Notes: generated by a model from the letters alone, not told the origin. A DNA stretch of 64,000 nucleotides from Phascolarctos cinereus (GCF_002099425.1 NW_018343979.1:1227501-1291500); one strand, 5' to 3'. Positions 1 to 11,924 are shown, counted from the stretch's first letter. Translations and numbers: made by a program.

Positions 1-1372
1 TAATATATTGCAACTTGTGCACACCCACTATGCACCTCTCTGTTGCTCTTTGTGTGATATTTAATGTTTAATTCCTCAAAGATAATTGTGCTCCATAACT
101 AGCAGTCATGCAGCACCAGTAGTATAATTATAATGTGCATTAATTATGTCATTAATTCTAATGTTGATTCAAAAAACATAGATTCCCTTTAGCCAGTATT
201 TCCCACAGAATGGCTCATTTGTTTTTCATTTGCTTCCCTAACAAATTTAATAACACGTGAGCAGTAGAAACTCAGTAGTGCAAGAGTCAATTGATTGCAT
301 TTTTCATAAGTGCATCTCTATCCCACAATGCTGTCAGAAAAAGGACCACACAGGAGTTCTGAACCACTAAAGAAAAACTGTACTTAACAGTGTCTAGAAG
401 ATGGGCTTCATTAAAGAGCTCTGAGTGGAGAAGAACATGGTTTTTTCCCTTTATTGATGTTATAGGAGTCAGGCTCAGGAGGACTGAGGCCACAAGTATG
501 AATCAGTGGAGGAAATGAGCTTCAGTCAACTGAATCAATCTTTGAAAGACTGCAAACGGTATGATCATTTTTTGACATTCTGAAAATAGCATTTGCTTTA
601 TTAGAATTGGACAACCATCTTCTCCAACAGAGAGCTAAGTAGAAGCTTGCCCACAGGCCAGGAAGCCACTGGTGAGAACCAATATTCTTCTTTAAACAAT
701 GGAAAACTGTCCATTTTTATTTCAAATTCTGGGGGGAAAATAGCATTCTCTCTCTTGAAGCCAAGTAATTCATGCTTGGTTTTGTCACTTACCCAAAGAA
801 ACTGAGTTTTAGGAGTCAGAAAAATTAAAGGGTTTTTTTTTAAATTTCTGAGGCTAATAGAAATGCATTCCAGGCTAAATTACTGATTAAAAAAAAAAAC
901 AACTTGTTAACTCTGTCACAATTAGATTAAGAAATCTATTTCATTTTTTAGAGAGAAAAGAATATTGCTTTATTTTTAAGTCCAGAAAAGTAAGTTTATA
1001 GATTTCATAAAATATATTTAAGTCTCTGTCTACTTATGTAAAATTCTTCAATTAATTGAATTATTTAAATGCCTTTTTTAAGGCAAAAATGTTGGTTTTT
1101 TGTTTTTACCTTCTTTACTGGGTATTTTTAATTAACTTGGTCAAATTGGTTACAACCTGATTTGTGGATCCAAATCAGTTTCAATTAGCTTTTGGCTTTC
1201 AAAACAGCTACTATGGCTACCCATCATTTCCATTCAACATTCATTTATTAAATGCTTTAGATATGTACAGTACTTAGTTTTCACCTGTACTTAAGGTAGA
1301 ACAGAATGCTAATCACTGAGTCTATTCAGACACATGCATCCAAAAGCAATAATTAAAATCAGTGAAGTCATC
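1..1372. other. AT-rich stretch, no gene or repeat recognised
   Basis: Long A and T runs and scattered stop codons in all frames. The open frame at 287-493 (minus) has no recognisable motif and no supporting splice or start context. No tRNA-like or SINE motifs were seen. Confidence 0.5.
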
Positions 1373-1380
1373 TTTCAATA

Positions 1381-1480
1381 CAAAGAACAATCAAATATAG
1401 CATAATAGTATACTGTATTATATGTAATATAGTATATGTAATGTGTGTTGTATATATAATATACTATATGGTATACAAAC
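1381..1480. repeat. AT-rich low-complexity tract
   Basis: Irregular tata/gtata/atatac tract. The minus-strand frame across it (tyrosine- and isoleucine-rich) is an artefact of the tata repeats. Confidence 0.7.
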
Positions 1481-1784
1481 ATGTATAACATGCACTGTTG
1501 TCTATAATACAATAACATGATAAAAGCATGCCATCCTTCATCTATGGAGTAGTTGGTGCTACTGACAAGCCTTCCACAAGGTGTGTTGCCTGTGTCTGCC
1601 CCATTTGACATGATGTAGTCAATATTTCATGAAGATCAGGAATTAAAACTATAAGATCAAAACTTGTTTTCTATGTTACTCTGAGAGTTATGATTATTGA
1701 ACTATTCCAGTAACATGGGCACTGGCTAGAAGAAATTTATTTAGTTAGATTGAAAGGCAATTAACTTTAAATAGCCCTATCTTT

Positions 1785-1995
1785 TGTCCATGTCAGAAGC
1801 AGCAAAGACCTAGGTTAAATTCTCATCTCAGACCTATACCAGCTGTTACCCTAGCTGATCACAATGGGAGAAGTGACTTTCCCAGGGTCACACACAACTT
1901 TAAGACTCTAAGTTGCATTGTAGGTACTCATCTGCATTGTTAGAAGGCATTTCCTCAAGAGGTACCCTTTATCAAAAAATCACAGGTTCAATTTT
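1785..1995 (+). mobile_element. CORE-SINE fragment with 'taagttgca' tail
   Basis: Contains a diverged CORE segment (cccagggtcacacac) followed by a tail ending taagactctaagttgcattg and catctgcattgttagaagg. The same tail, better preserved, follows the SINE at 7255-7490 and the one near 38465-38740. This separates the copy from the MIR-tail and RTE-tail SINEs elsewhere in the window. Subfamily name not certain (THER-like). Confidence 0.5.
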
Positions 1996-2670
1996 TTAAA
2001 AAATGCTTCTATAAAAGCATGTGTTTGTGTAAAGATGCCCACAGACACTTTTATTTAAAATAATAAAACTAATTTCACTATAATAGGCCACAGTTAATAT
2101 TGGCATGTGAAGAATGGCCACTACCAACCAACATGCCTTTTATTTTTACTATTATGTTTTTTTTTTTATGGTTCAAGCATTTTAATTCCCTTCTTCCTTG
2201 TTTCCTAATGTCTGATCAATTCAATATAGGCAAATTATCCTAAAATGAACTGTTGCATTTAGATAACAACTTCTTGATAAAATATTATTGTGACATCTAG
2301 TACAATCCCTCACACGTAATAGGCACTCAAGCAATATTTGTAGAAATGGCAATATTATTTTCTTTATTTGTAAAATAATAAAGCTAAAATTAGTGTGAGC
2401 ATTCCTTCCTCCACTGATTCAAATTACATTTGCCCTAATAGATGATTTTTATGAGTTTTTAAGACCAAAACTTCCCACAATACCTAGTGGCCAGTTTTCA
2501 GTAATGAGTCTTTCCGGATTTACCCTATCTGGTCCTGGGAGTGTGATGTCAGGCCCATACTCAAAATCAGGCTAGAACAGGGAATGAATCTATGATGTCA
2601 TTGGTAAAGGGAGGTAGGAAGTGAAGAATCCTTCTCTTATCAATGTAGGCTAACATCTCAGCAGCAACTT
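1996..2670. other. no feature recognised
   Basis: AT-rich sequence without SINE, LINE or coding signals that could be supported. Confidence 0.4.
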
Positions 2671-2674
2671 ATAC

Positions 2675-2815
2675 AGCATTAGAGAAGAGCTACTAGGACT
2701 CTAAGTGTTGAAGTGATAATGATTTGCCCAGGGTCACACAGCCAATAGAAATCTGAGGAAGAATTTGAATCCAGGTCTTCCAGGTCCCACAGCAGCTCTC
2801 TTTCCACTTCTCCAC
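2675..2815 (-). mobile_element. CORE-SINE (MIR relative)
   Basis: Reverse-complement CORE: tttgcccagggtcacacagc, followed by gaatttgaatccaggtcttcc and a cysteine-box-like tctttccactt region. This order is that of a SINE read on the minus strand. Confidence 0.7.
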
Positions 2816-2884
2816 ATCACCTTAAAATCCAAATGTTATAAATTAAAAATTGAAGCAGCATTTTAAAATAATTTATCATAATAT

Positions 2885-3015
2885 TTCCCATTAGAATATG
2901 AACTTCTTAAGGGCAAAGAGATGTTTTTGTTTTTGTTGTTTTGTTTTGTTTTTGTATTTCTGTATATTTCTAGAGCTTAGCACAGTGCTTGATACATAGT
3001 AAACTTGTTGACTTA
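2885..3015 (+). mobile_element. L2-type LINE 3' end
   Basis: The order 'gaacttcttaagggcaaag', 'gagcttagcacagtgcttg', 'atacatagtaaacttgttga' matches the widespread mammalian L2 3' terminus (usually read as tagcacagtgcctggcacatagtagg). A short g/t-rich expansion (gttttgttttg) lies inside it. Confidence 0.65.
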
Positions 3016-4310
3016 ATGATAAATTAAAAAACTACTCAAATATTTAAAAGGTCTTAAGTTTATATAAGAAAAAAAGGATTGACCTAGTCATGTTTGAGTA
3101 GAGAAGATTTAGACAAAGATACTTACAAAAAGAGCTGGATCCTTGGGAACCTCATTCATAGGAAATAATCGGTTGTCTGAAACATCAGTGATGAGTTTCT
3201 ACTATTCGTTGTCCTCATAAGGTCTCTGAAGAATAAATGGCTCCTGAAAAATCCCTAGTGCACAAGCAACCTTGTGGAGTGGGGAGGGAGCTGAAGACTC
3301 AGGAAAAAAAGCTTAACTCACATTGTAAGTAAAAATTTGTTAAGATATCTTTTAAAAAGAGACCTAGACAAAAACATGTTACAGATAACTGAAATCCTGG
3401 CCTAGTGAATGGTTTAGATTTAGAAACAAAACAAAAACCACTTCAGTCCTTTCCTCTTCATTTTGCTAGCAATGCTGTACTGAAAAATAGGAAATCATCA
3501 TTTCTTTTAATAAACAGGAAATGCTTGCTATGCAAGCTTTAAGATTGGCTTTTGACTAGCATTTGGTTGTGGGGTTTCATGACTTTGAGAGCTCCACAAA
3601 TCACGTAGGTGCATGTGTGGAAGAGCTGGGAGCTTAAATGATTGTTTTAAAGTGAGGTCTTATTGCTGGAAGTAGTTGTTCCATTAGAGTGAGAATTAAA
3701 GTTTGAGGAAGCTTGTTGGAAGGAAGCTTAATGTTGTGTGTATGTGTTTGTGTGTGTGTTTAGCACCCAGCACACTAATTTGTCACTGTGAATGGATGAC
3801 TAAATACAGTCCTTATGTCATCATTGAGAATCTGCAGCATTTGCAGCCACACTATTAAGAAGCAGAGAGGGAATTGTTAATACTCCCTCCTCCTCCCAAT
3901 GCAAGTACATTAAAATACTAAAGAGACACATTCTTGTTGACATAGAGCATGTAATGGTTTATAGACAAATTTGGGGGCTGCATCCTAAAAGACGACGAAC
4001 AATCTATTCATTTCTTAGAACATCTTGAGATTTTGTCAGTCTCAAATATACAAGATTAGCAATGGTTTATTCCATAAACAAGCAAAGCCATCAATACTGA
4101 ATCCAAATGAGAAGGTGTTGAATAATAAATCTCCCTAAATACTATTTTTCATCTATCCTTTTGGGATATTATCAATGCATATTCACTCACCAAACTTTGG
4201 ACTTTGGAGAAACTGAAACATTGAAGGGATTCCTATCTCTGTTGTTGAAAGCAAATGTGATCCTGGTAAAGATAAGTGGTTGAAAGACCACAGAAACAAT
4301 TGTCAAAGGA
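3016..4310. other. no gene recognised
   Basis: Mostly unique-looking AT-rich sequence. A short GT-rich run lies at about 3735-3760. No exon with paired splice signals and a clean frame was seen. Confidence 0.4.
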
Positions 4311-4314
4311 TCAG

Positions 4315-4475
4315 AAATCTTAGCCAAAAGGAATTTAGGAGTCATTTAGTCCAAACCCCTCATTTTACAGATGAAGTTGAAGCCCAGAGATTAAGTGACT
4401 TGCTCATTGTCATTAGAGTAGGGAATGACAGAATGGGGATTTGAACTCTGAGTTCAGCATACTTTTTGGTACCCT
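4315..4475 (-). mobile_element. MIR/CORE-SINE, minus strand
   Basis: cctcattttacagatgaag, then cccagagattaagtgacttg and ggggatttgaactctgag: the standard order of a MIR read in reverse. Confidence 0.75.
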
Positions 4476-4879
4476 AACAATGGAAAAAAAAAAGATAGGG
4501 ATCCTAAGATGTCTGTCCTTCCTATAAGTCATAGCATGAACTCATTTGTATCACATTCCCTGAATGAGACTTGGTTAAAGGCTTTCTTCAATATTTTGCT
4601 ATCTAATTAAGATGATCCTAGATTCTCCAAATCTGTGTTAATGGACTGAAAACTCTGACAGTTTAAATGGAAGGGCTTAAATATAGACAAGTGACATATT
4701 GTGGCTGTCATCTGAGGACCAGCCTAGCTAAGTGCAGGGAGGCTCATCACCTTAAAAAAAATGGCCATCAGATGATTAATTTTTGCAAATGGTAACAAGT
4801 AAAGGGGTCACAGCATGTGTCAGAGAAAACAGCATCACCATTGATGAAATTACAATCAGAGGTATATAGAACTGGAATT

Positions 4880-5030
4880 CTCCCCCTCTCCCACCTCATC
4901 TCTTAAAATTCTTAGCTCCCTTCAGGGGTTTCCTCTTACAAGAGGCCTCTCTTGATTGACCTAATTGTTAGTACTAATTCCCTCTCACTCACTAAGATTT
5001 TGTATTTATCACATATTTTGTATATAAAAT
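4880..5030 (+). mobile_element. L2-like LINE fragment
   Basis: Diverged copy of the recurrent segment that precedes L2 ends in mammals (aggcctctcttgattgac, then tttgtatttatcacatattt). Low identity, so class assignment is tentative. Confidence 0.35.
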
Positions 5031-5224
5031 TTAGAGCAAGAAGGAAGTTAAGAGGCCATGTAATTCAACCCCTCATTTGACATTTACTTATCTGATCACA
5101 TGTAGCTCATTACTGGTTTTTCAGTTACTCAGAATTTGACTTCCTTTGGGCAAACTTTCTGTTCACATTGTTCTAGGCCTTTTGTGTATAGTTCTTTTGG
5201 TTCTGCTTATTCTTTTGGCTTTGC

Positions 5225-5320
5225 TTATTTTTTCCCAGGAGAACAGAAGTTCCCTGAGGGGCAAGGACTTCTTTTCATTTTTGCCTATGTGTTCCTAGTA
5301 CCTAGCACCGTACCTGGAAG
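5225..5320 (+). mobile_element. L2-type 3' end fragment
   Basis: agttccctgaggggcaagg ... gtacctagcaccgtacctgg has the spacing of the L2 terminus. The plus-strand open frame at 5136-5393 runs through this repeat and is not a gene. Confidence 0.5.
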
Positions 5321-5445
5321 TGACCTCCAAGGTCATCTAGTACATCATCCTCATTTTAGTAATGTGACTTTTCTAAGGTCACACAGGCGATAAAAAACAG
5401 AGCTAGACTTGAACCCAAGTCATCAAATTCCCAACTCAGTGCTCT
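5315..5445 (-). mobile_element. MIR/CORE-SINE, minus strand
   Basis: cctcattttagtaatgtgac, tctaaggtcacacaggcgat and gacttgaacccaagtcatc keep the MIR order in reverse. Confidence 0.6.
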
Positions 5446-6290
5446 TTTCCTATTCAATATAGAGTAAATATAGTCTTCACTGAGTTTTCTGCCTCTTTTT
5501 GTCTCCTTCATCAGGTTTGCACTGTCTTTTTTTTTCTCCACGGTCCCCTACCCCCACTCACTGAAGCTTGATTTAAGCTTCCCCAAACCTAGAATATGAC
5601 AAGAAGATGCTATAAATTGTCCACCTTGTAAATGTTCTTCTCTGAAAATTCCACCTAACACCAGACTGAAAAGATGCATGTGATAAATTATTTTCTGGCT
5701 TGTAAAAGATATCACAGTCTCTACTTGGTCATTAATTCTAATATTCATTTTTACTTGGCCCAGACCAGATGCTTTTGATAAATATTTCTGAACAAGTTGC
5801 CTCTAGGATAGCTGCATAGTTCAGTCAGGTGGAGTATATTAAATTAAGGTCTCTGATCGGGGGTTATTTATCAATGATCCTCTGGTGTAAGAACCATTCA
5901 GAAAGCTCATGTGTGTAGATCTCAAGTTAACCATTCTTTGGGAATATCCAAGTCTAAGGCTCGTTCTTCAACCAAAGCCAGAATATAAAATGGCAGCTCT
6001 CTACGCCAATGGAACAATGTGCTTGGAATGTTAGATGCATATTTTTTGTGCCCCTTAGGTTTGATCACCTTTGTCTCACTTGCTTCGCCCTTGCTACTGT
6101 TCTGTTAGTATAACATAATAATGAACAAGTATGTGATACAACTACCCAATGAAAAACGACATTAATTTGCTCATGTTAGTGATAATTTGCTTACGATACC
6201 AACATCTCAACGGTTTATCAATATGATGAAAATGAGCAGCAATAGTGTTATCAAACACCTGCAAACTGATAAAATATTTTGGAAGACAAA
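5446..6290. other. no feature recognised
   Basis: Two short minus-strand frames (5356-5541, 5548-5748) have no domain signature. No repeat family was recognised. Confidence 0.4.
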
Positions 6291-6294
6291 ATAT

Positions 6295-6850
6295 ACACAT
6301 GTCATTTGTCTTTCGTTTATGAAGAGAACCAATGACATCATAGGTGATATATTGACTTGCACATGAATTGTGTTTAAGTGAGGCAGAGTTGTACAAAGTC
6401 ATCAGCCTCACTCTCTCTTCTTGAGTCATTGAGCCCAGTGGCAAGACAAAAGTCAAGATGACTGGCAATGGCCCAGGATGCAGTGGATGACCAAGCTCTA
6501 GGAGATTCATAGTGCCCGTTTAAGCTGCCTCCATAGCTGTCAGAACAAATTGCTGTCATCTGCTCATTCTGCTGGGGAAAGTTTTCACATTCTTGGGGTA
6601 GTCATCTGCCTAACTCACCAATGGGTTTGAGGCCTGTTGGTTACCCTTAACCTGCTTTAGCCCATCTGTTGAGATGGTTTACTGGGGTATGGCCATGGCA
6701 CATTCTACAGCTTCTTGGAGCAAAGCGTGAGAGTGAGGTGAAGCTGGACACCAAAGGTGGATAAGCAACCTTGTAAAAGGCTCAGCAAGCCCTTACACCA
6801 GAGGTGCTAGTCCTCCCTGAACACCCCATATACCTCTATACACATAAAGC
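6295..6850 (-). mobile_element. B-A dispersed element, copy 1 (minus)
   Basis: Read on the minus strand, this has a B module (about 6845-6610: ggggtgttcagggagga, cctctggtg, ttggtgtcc, caaacccattggtgagtta), a linker, and an A module (about 6500-6300: actgcatcctgggcc, ccactgggctcaatgac, gagtgaggctgatgac, tctcttcataaacgaaag). The plus-strand copy at 8492-9032 has the same module order, so this is one dispersed family about 550 bp long. No coding capacity is visible. The frames at 6142-6510 and 6374-6559 (minus) are chance frames in the element. Class unassigned; the A end (gacaaa...acaac) resembles an RTE-type SINE tail, but terminal repeats were not demonstrated. Confidence 0.6.
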
Positions 6851-6869
6851 AACACTCAGTAGCACAAGG

Positions 6870-7250
6870 CACTCTCTTTAGCCCAAAATGGAACAGACTT
6901 TCTTAGGAAGCAAGTGGATTTCCCTTCTCTAGAATTTGTTATGTGAAGGCTGGCTGATCATTTAATGGAGCTGCTATAGATGGAGGCCTTGTTCTGTTAT
7001 GATTTGTACTAGATGTTCACTAAAGTCCTGTAGAGTTCTAAGATTCTGTGTACATAAGGGTTAAGCTGGAGGGAGTGCTCCCTAACAAAACTTAGAGCAG
7101 GAAAGCTCCATGACAAGAGGGGACTCAAACTATCAACTATTCTCACTTCCAAAGCAAAGAAGGAGGAACGTGGGTGGTACTGTGAATTGGAAAAGAAGAG
7201 CCAGATAAGCAAAGGCGAGAGGTAGGAAATCATCACCTGAGGAGATAGTG
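6870..7250. other. no feature recognised
   Basis: Unique-looking sequence between the B-A copy and the following SINE. The minus-strand frame at 7009-7299 partly overlaps the SINE head and has no recognised motif. Confidence 0.4.
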
Positions 7251-7254
7251 GCAG

Positions 7255-7490
7255 GGTAAATAGAGATCTGCCTCTGGAGTCAGCAAGACCTGATTTCAAA
7301 TCTGACCTCAGACACTTGGTTATACAATCCTGGGCAAGTCATAACCTTATAACCTTGCTATGATCTAGGCAATTCTCTAAGCTGCTGAAAAGACGCCAAC
7401 TTGCATTGGTAGAGGAAGAGCCCTTATCTGAGAGTTCCTATTATCACAAGCCCAGTCCCTCACTCTAACCTTAACGTCCCTTCTAGGCTT
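7255..7490 (+). mobile_element. CORE-SINE with 'gcattggtagagg' tail
   Basis: tctggagtcagcaagacctg, tcaaatctgacctcagacac and ctgggcaagtcat define the tRNA-related head and CORE. The tail (ggcaattctctaagctgctg, acttgcattggtagaggaag, gagttcctatta) is the same type as at 1785-1995. Confidence 0.7.
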
Positions 7491-7499
7491 CTATGATTC

Positions 7500-8400
7500 T
7501 AGTAAAGCACTTAGTTTAGATTTCTAGTTATTAGTGGATATTCCTAGTTAATTTCTAAGAGAGAGCTAGTTAATGATGGATAAATAGCTGTGTCATTCTC
7601 TGGACTTCTCTCTCTTCTCCTCTTCTCATTCTACCCTTACCACAACCATCCAACATATATAAAATAAAATAGATTTTATTTGATTTTCTTAAATATTTCA
7701 ATGTGTAATAACTTGACTAATGTCAGTAAATAATCATGTGATTCTTTTATTGGGGTTCTTCTGGGGAGCCTAACTCTTGCACAAATATCCTACCTTCCTG
7801 TTAGTAGGAGGATCATAGGTAGAGCCTCTTTACTAGAAGTTAGATATAGCCCAAGGATTTATTTCTCTGCATAACACTACACCTCTGGGTTTTCCTGTTG
7901 GGAGATGCCAGTTTTGGCTATTGTTGAAAAAGTCAATACTTGAGTGTAGCTTGAGCAGCAGCTTTGGACACAGATTTCACTGTTTATTTTTAGTTTTTCC
8001 TTTTATTTCCCTTTCTTTTCTTCAAAGGAAGACTCAATTTGACTGCTTCTAGTGTAAGTGAGTTTCATCTTCCTGGCATGAGAGTTTACATTATGTATTT
8101 TTCAGTTTACAAAAATCTATTTGTGGTGACCTCTCAGTTCATGGATATCAAAAACACAGAAGATGAAAATACCAGACTCAAACACTCTTGAGAATGAAAA
8201 ATACCTAAGGTGAAATATGAGTTCTTTATTTCCAGCCAGTAGATTATAGTCTCAGAATGCCTATTAAAAATAAGCATTCTTTACCTCTATCCTCTGGGAT
8301 TAATAAGAGTATCCAATGAAAACTCAATAAATGTTTGCTCACAGTAAAGATGGCATGGAGAATTTGATTCCAGGATATATAGTGACTTGACCTGATGATC
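7500..8400. other. no gene recognised
   Basis: AT-rich sequence without recognised repeats apart from short homopolymer runs. No candidate exon was found. Confidence 0.4.
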
Positions 8401-8404
8401 CTTA

Positions 8405-9205
8405 TACTTAGGAGTAAAGAGGTGGTGCTCTGGACCTAGAGTCAGGAAGAGCTTGACTCCAAGTAAGACTTCAGACTCATATTAACTATGTAGAATGTAT
8501 GGGGTGTTCAGGGAGGACTTGAGCCTCTGGTGTGAGCCCTTTTCAGGGGATGATCATCTACCCTTGGTGTCCACCTTTCACCCAACCCATACTTGTGACT
8601 CCAAGAAGCTGTAGGATGTGTAGAGGCCACACCCTGCTAAAACTATCTCGGCAGATGGACTAAACCAGGTTGAGGGTAACTTACAGGTCTCAAACCCATT
8701 GGTGAGTTAAGAGGATGTCTACCCCAAACATGTGAAGACTTGCACAGGCTGACTGGGCAGATGAGAATAATTTATTCCAAGAGCCATGAAAGCAGCTGAA
8801 GCAAGCATCGTGGAGCTTGGTTAGACACTGAAGATGCCAAGTTCATCCACTGCATCTTGGGCTATTACCAGTCATCCTACTTTGCCTTGTCACTGGACTT
8901 CAATGACTCAGGAAGAGAGTGAGGCTTGCAACTTCGTGTAACTCTGCCTCACTTAAATCCAAGTCACGCATAAATCAAGACATCGCCCCGTGATATCATG
9001 GATTCTCTTCAAATAAAAAAAAAAGGACACAAAACTTTGTGGCCCTAAGCAAGTCACTTAACTGCTGTCTGCCTCAGTTTCTTTGTCTGCAAAATGTGGA
9101 TAATTATAGTTTCTACTATCAGGACTGTTATGAAAATAAGATGAGGATATTTGTAAAATGCTTCATAAGCCTTAAAGCACTCTATTAATTAGTATTCTCT
9201 GCATT
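8405..9205 (+). mobile_element. CORE-SINE split by a later insertion
   Basis: The head lies at 8405-8491 (gctctggacctagagtcagg ... cttcagactcatattaac). The rest resumes at about 9033 (tgtggccctaagcaagtcac, ctgcctcagtttctttgtc, aaaatgtggataattatag, a MIR-type tail with gtaaaatgcttcataagcc). The 541 bp between the halves are the B-A element. Joining the halves restores the expected CORE order (cagac..actagctgtgtg/accctgggcaag), so the SINE is older than the B-A insertion. Confidence 0.75.
8492..9032 (+). mobile_element. B-A dispersed element, copy 2 (plus), nested in SINE
   Basis: The B module (about 8500-8715: tggggtgttcagggaggac, tttggtgtcc-like, caaacccattggtgagttaa), linker 8716-8850 and A module (about 8850-9030: ccactgcatcttgggc, cactggacttcaatgactca, gagtgaggcttgc) follow the order seen in copy 1. 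An A-rich stretch (9012-9024) lies near its right end. The flanks carry aactatgt (8484-8491) and aactttgt (9033-9040), a candidate 8-bp target duplication with one mismatch. The exact ends are uncertain by several bases. Confidence 0.65.
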
Positions 9206-9384
9206 GAGGAGATTCACTGACTGCCCCCCTAGTGGCCAGTAGAAATATAATAGCTCCCTGAGGAGCTATGATTGACATAATTTCAGTAATTCATTTTCTG
9301 CAATCCCAGTGTGCTCTGTGTGTATCCCTGTTTGGAAGATATTGGGTCTTTACAAATGATACCTCTAAAAGGAATGTGAGAGCA

Positions 9385-9605
9385 CATGCTTTATATTATA
9401 GCACTCATTCCCAGGACTTGTAACCCAGCTCTGATATTTATTAGCTGTATAAGCATGGAAAAATCCCTTCCCTTTTCTGAACCTTATTTTCATCATCAGT
9501 AAAATAAGAAATCATCATACTTTCACTAGTTACCTTAGAGTGATATTCTGGAGAAAGTACTTTATAAAATATAAAGAGTTATATAAATATAGGTAGTTAT
9601 TATTT
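9385..9605 (+). mobile_element. MIR-type CORE-SINE
   Basis: ttagctgtataagcatgg (diverged CORE), tcatcatcagtaaaataag, and a tail with agtactttataaaatataaag and gttatataaatat keep MIR order on the plus strand. Strongly diverged. Confidence 0.5.
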
Positions 9606-10156
9606 GGGGGAGAGGGAAGGCTCAAAGTCTATAAAGGAGGCTTCAGACCAATAATATATGCATAAAAAGCAGGAATCTAGAACAAAGGTAGAAGATGATA
9701 TCCTCACAGCTGATCTACTAACCATTTTTCTTCCCATTTCCCCTTATTTGTGTGGGGAAACCCAGAAGATTTAATGTGCTGAGGGAAGTTATGGTACCTA
9801 AGAACTATACTGTGGCAGTTTCTTGAAAAGTACCTCTCTGAAAAGTTAACCAAAATTGTTTAAGGATGAATGCAAGTTCATAATCAGATACGTACTGTAG
9901 TTGACAAGGACTTTCTAACCCTGAACCAGATAGAGGCTTACTACCAAGAGGATATGAGTTCCAAAGACAAACAAAATGCTAACTAACTCTGATTTGCAAG
10001 TCAGCTGGTCATCCTTGTGCTGACTCTGGGAACTGACAGCCTCTCTTCATTTAAAGAAAAAAAAACTGAACTCCATATGAGGCTATCTCCCTAGTCCAAT
10101 GACTGGATCTATAAGAGTTTCACTTGCTCACTAAAAGTCCTAGGACTTAATCTAAA

Positions 10157-10246
10157 GTTTTCTTCTTTCCTTCCTTCCTTCTTTCCTTCCTTTATTCCTT
10201 TCTTTTTTTTCTTTTTCTCTTCTTTCTTCTTTCTTTTTCTTTTCTG
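10157..10246. repeat. pyrimidine-rich TTCC/TTCT tract
   Basis: Interrupted ttcc and ttct units on the plus strand. The lysine-rich minus-strand frame across it (10109-10294) is a translation of the tract, not a gene. Confidence 0.85.
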
Positions 10247-10309
10247 TTTTTGGACCTGTGTTTTGTGTAGGGAGTATAGAACATCTTCTATCAATGTAAA
10301 ATCTATACC

Positions 10310-10445
10310 TTCTCTGAGAGGTTAAGTGACTTACCCAAGATTATTCACACAGTTATGTGTCAGAGGCAGAACCTAAACTCAGGTCTTCCTGACTCTAAGG
10401 CCAATTCTCTACTTCTTTTTAATGAGGCTGCCTTTTAAGGTAGAG
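10310..10445 (-). mobile_element. CORE-SINE, minus strand
   Basis: gaggttaagtgacttaccca, cacagttatgtgtcagaggc and actcaggtcttcctgactc, in reverse CORE order. Confidence 0.7.
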
Positions 10446-11190
10446 GCTTAAAAAATGAAAATGGGAGAGCAACTACTCCTCTTCTGGGGAAGATCTATGC
10501 CTTTTATCTTTTCTCTGTTGAAAACTACTTCTAAGATCCAATTGATAGCATCAATTGGCAGTACACTGTCCAGCAGAGAGATGGAAAGTGGCATGGAATA
10601 GCAGAAATGATGTGATGTGAAACCCAGCAATGAGCAGCAGTGGAGATAGTGACCTGGGGAGGCAGGCCAAGTGAGAGAAGCACACTGACATCATCAAAAG
10701 ACGTTGGTGTTAGCATCAGAAGCATAAACTGTCCCTTATGCACATGTTCTGGTTTTATGAGTTCACTGCCTGTTTGCCTTTCCAAATATATATATAATGG
10801 CCACATATATTCTCTTTTTTGTATGCTCTTCATATATGTTGCCCTCATGTGCTCCCTATCTTTAGTGATCATCACTTATAATTCCTAAATAAACCTATCC
10901 CTCCCACCAATTTTATGTGGCTTTGACGAAGAGTGTATCCCAGATTTATTTAGAGGAGAACTCTCTATTATTTTTTTCATACTTTAAATGCTTTTGCTTT
11001 GAACTAATTGGATCCTCTTGATAAGTAGTAAAGATAAACATAACAGGAGTGGGTCTTAAGCAGGAAGACTATAACTTGTGAGCTAGGATTTTTAGTGTAT
11101 GATCCACATCCTGGTAGATTTTCTGGAGCTCCAGGTATGAAAGGTGGCATCTGAGATGTGAAATTTTATAATTTTCAGTGTCTACATATA
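10446..11190. other. no gene recognised
   Basis: Overlapping frames on both strands at 10448-10888 carry no recognisable domain. No repeat family was identified. A short (ta)n run occurs near 10787. Confidence 0.35.
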
Positions 11191-11194
11191 AAAT

Positions 11195-11500
11195 CTTAGA
11201 CTAAGCCTTGACTCCTCCCTCTCCTTTATTCCCTACACCCAGTTATGTACAAAGTAATGATTCTTCATCCTCTAGAATGCTTCTCTTGCAAGTTTCCTTC
11301 TTTCCAGTACATCCAGCACGCCACTGCCGGATTCAGGTTCCTAAAATGCTTCTTTCATCATGCCTTTGCTTGAGAACTTATCTAACCAATGAAATCCAAA
11401 TTCCTTAGCCTAACTCTTTAAGGTCTTACATAACCTTGTCCCTCTAACTCAATCTAACCTTGTTTCCAACTATATACTGGGCAGGCTAGTCTTCTCTCTG
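11195..11500 (+). repeat. old interspersed repeat, L2-like
   Basis: ccttgactcctccctctcc ... ctttaaggtcttacataacc resembles a recurrent mammalian repeat segment (usually with aaggccctacatgatctggc). The plus frame at 11208-11408 runs through it. Family assignment tentative. Confidence 0.35.
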
Positions 11501-11924
11501 CCCTTGGAATTTAATTCATATAATACAAAATGAATATTCCTTTCCCTTCCTGTACCTCTCCTTCCCTTCCCTGTTCTTCCTTAGAGACAATTGCTAAAAT
11601 TTAGTCTTAAATTATTTTGTTGATTTTCTAGATTTAAGAAAATGATAGAGAAATGTTACTAATGCAGAACAAACTTAAAAGTGTGCCATGCGTACATTTT
11701 TCTAGAGAACCAGTTGTTAAATATTCACCAGCAAAGCACGAATACTATTATTATTATTTATTCTTATTTGACATCTTCCTTTCCTAACTGTCCCATCCTC
11801 AAGTGATCTTTCCTCCAAATTATTATATTCTATCAAAAGTTCATTTGAGAATTAGTCATCATCTTTTCTGTGATTTTCTGGAAGTGTTATTAATCTTAGA
11901 TTATGATTCAACTTTTTATGACAT

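Noticed and set aside
6142-6559. Minus frames of 122 and 61 codons
   Set aside because: They overlap the B-A dispersed element and follow its copies, not a protein family.
10109-10294. Lysine-rich basic protein frame
   Set aside because: Translation of a TTCC/TTCT pyrimidine tract read in reverse.
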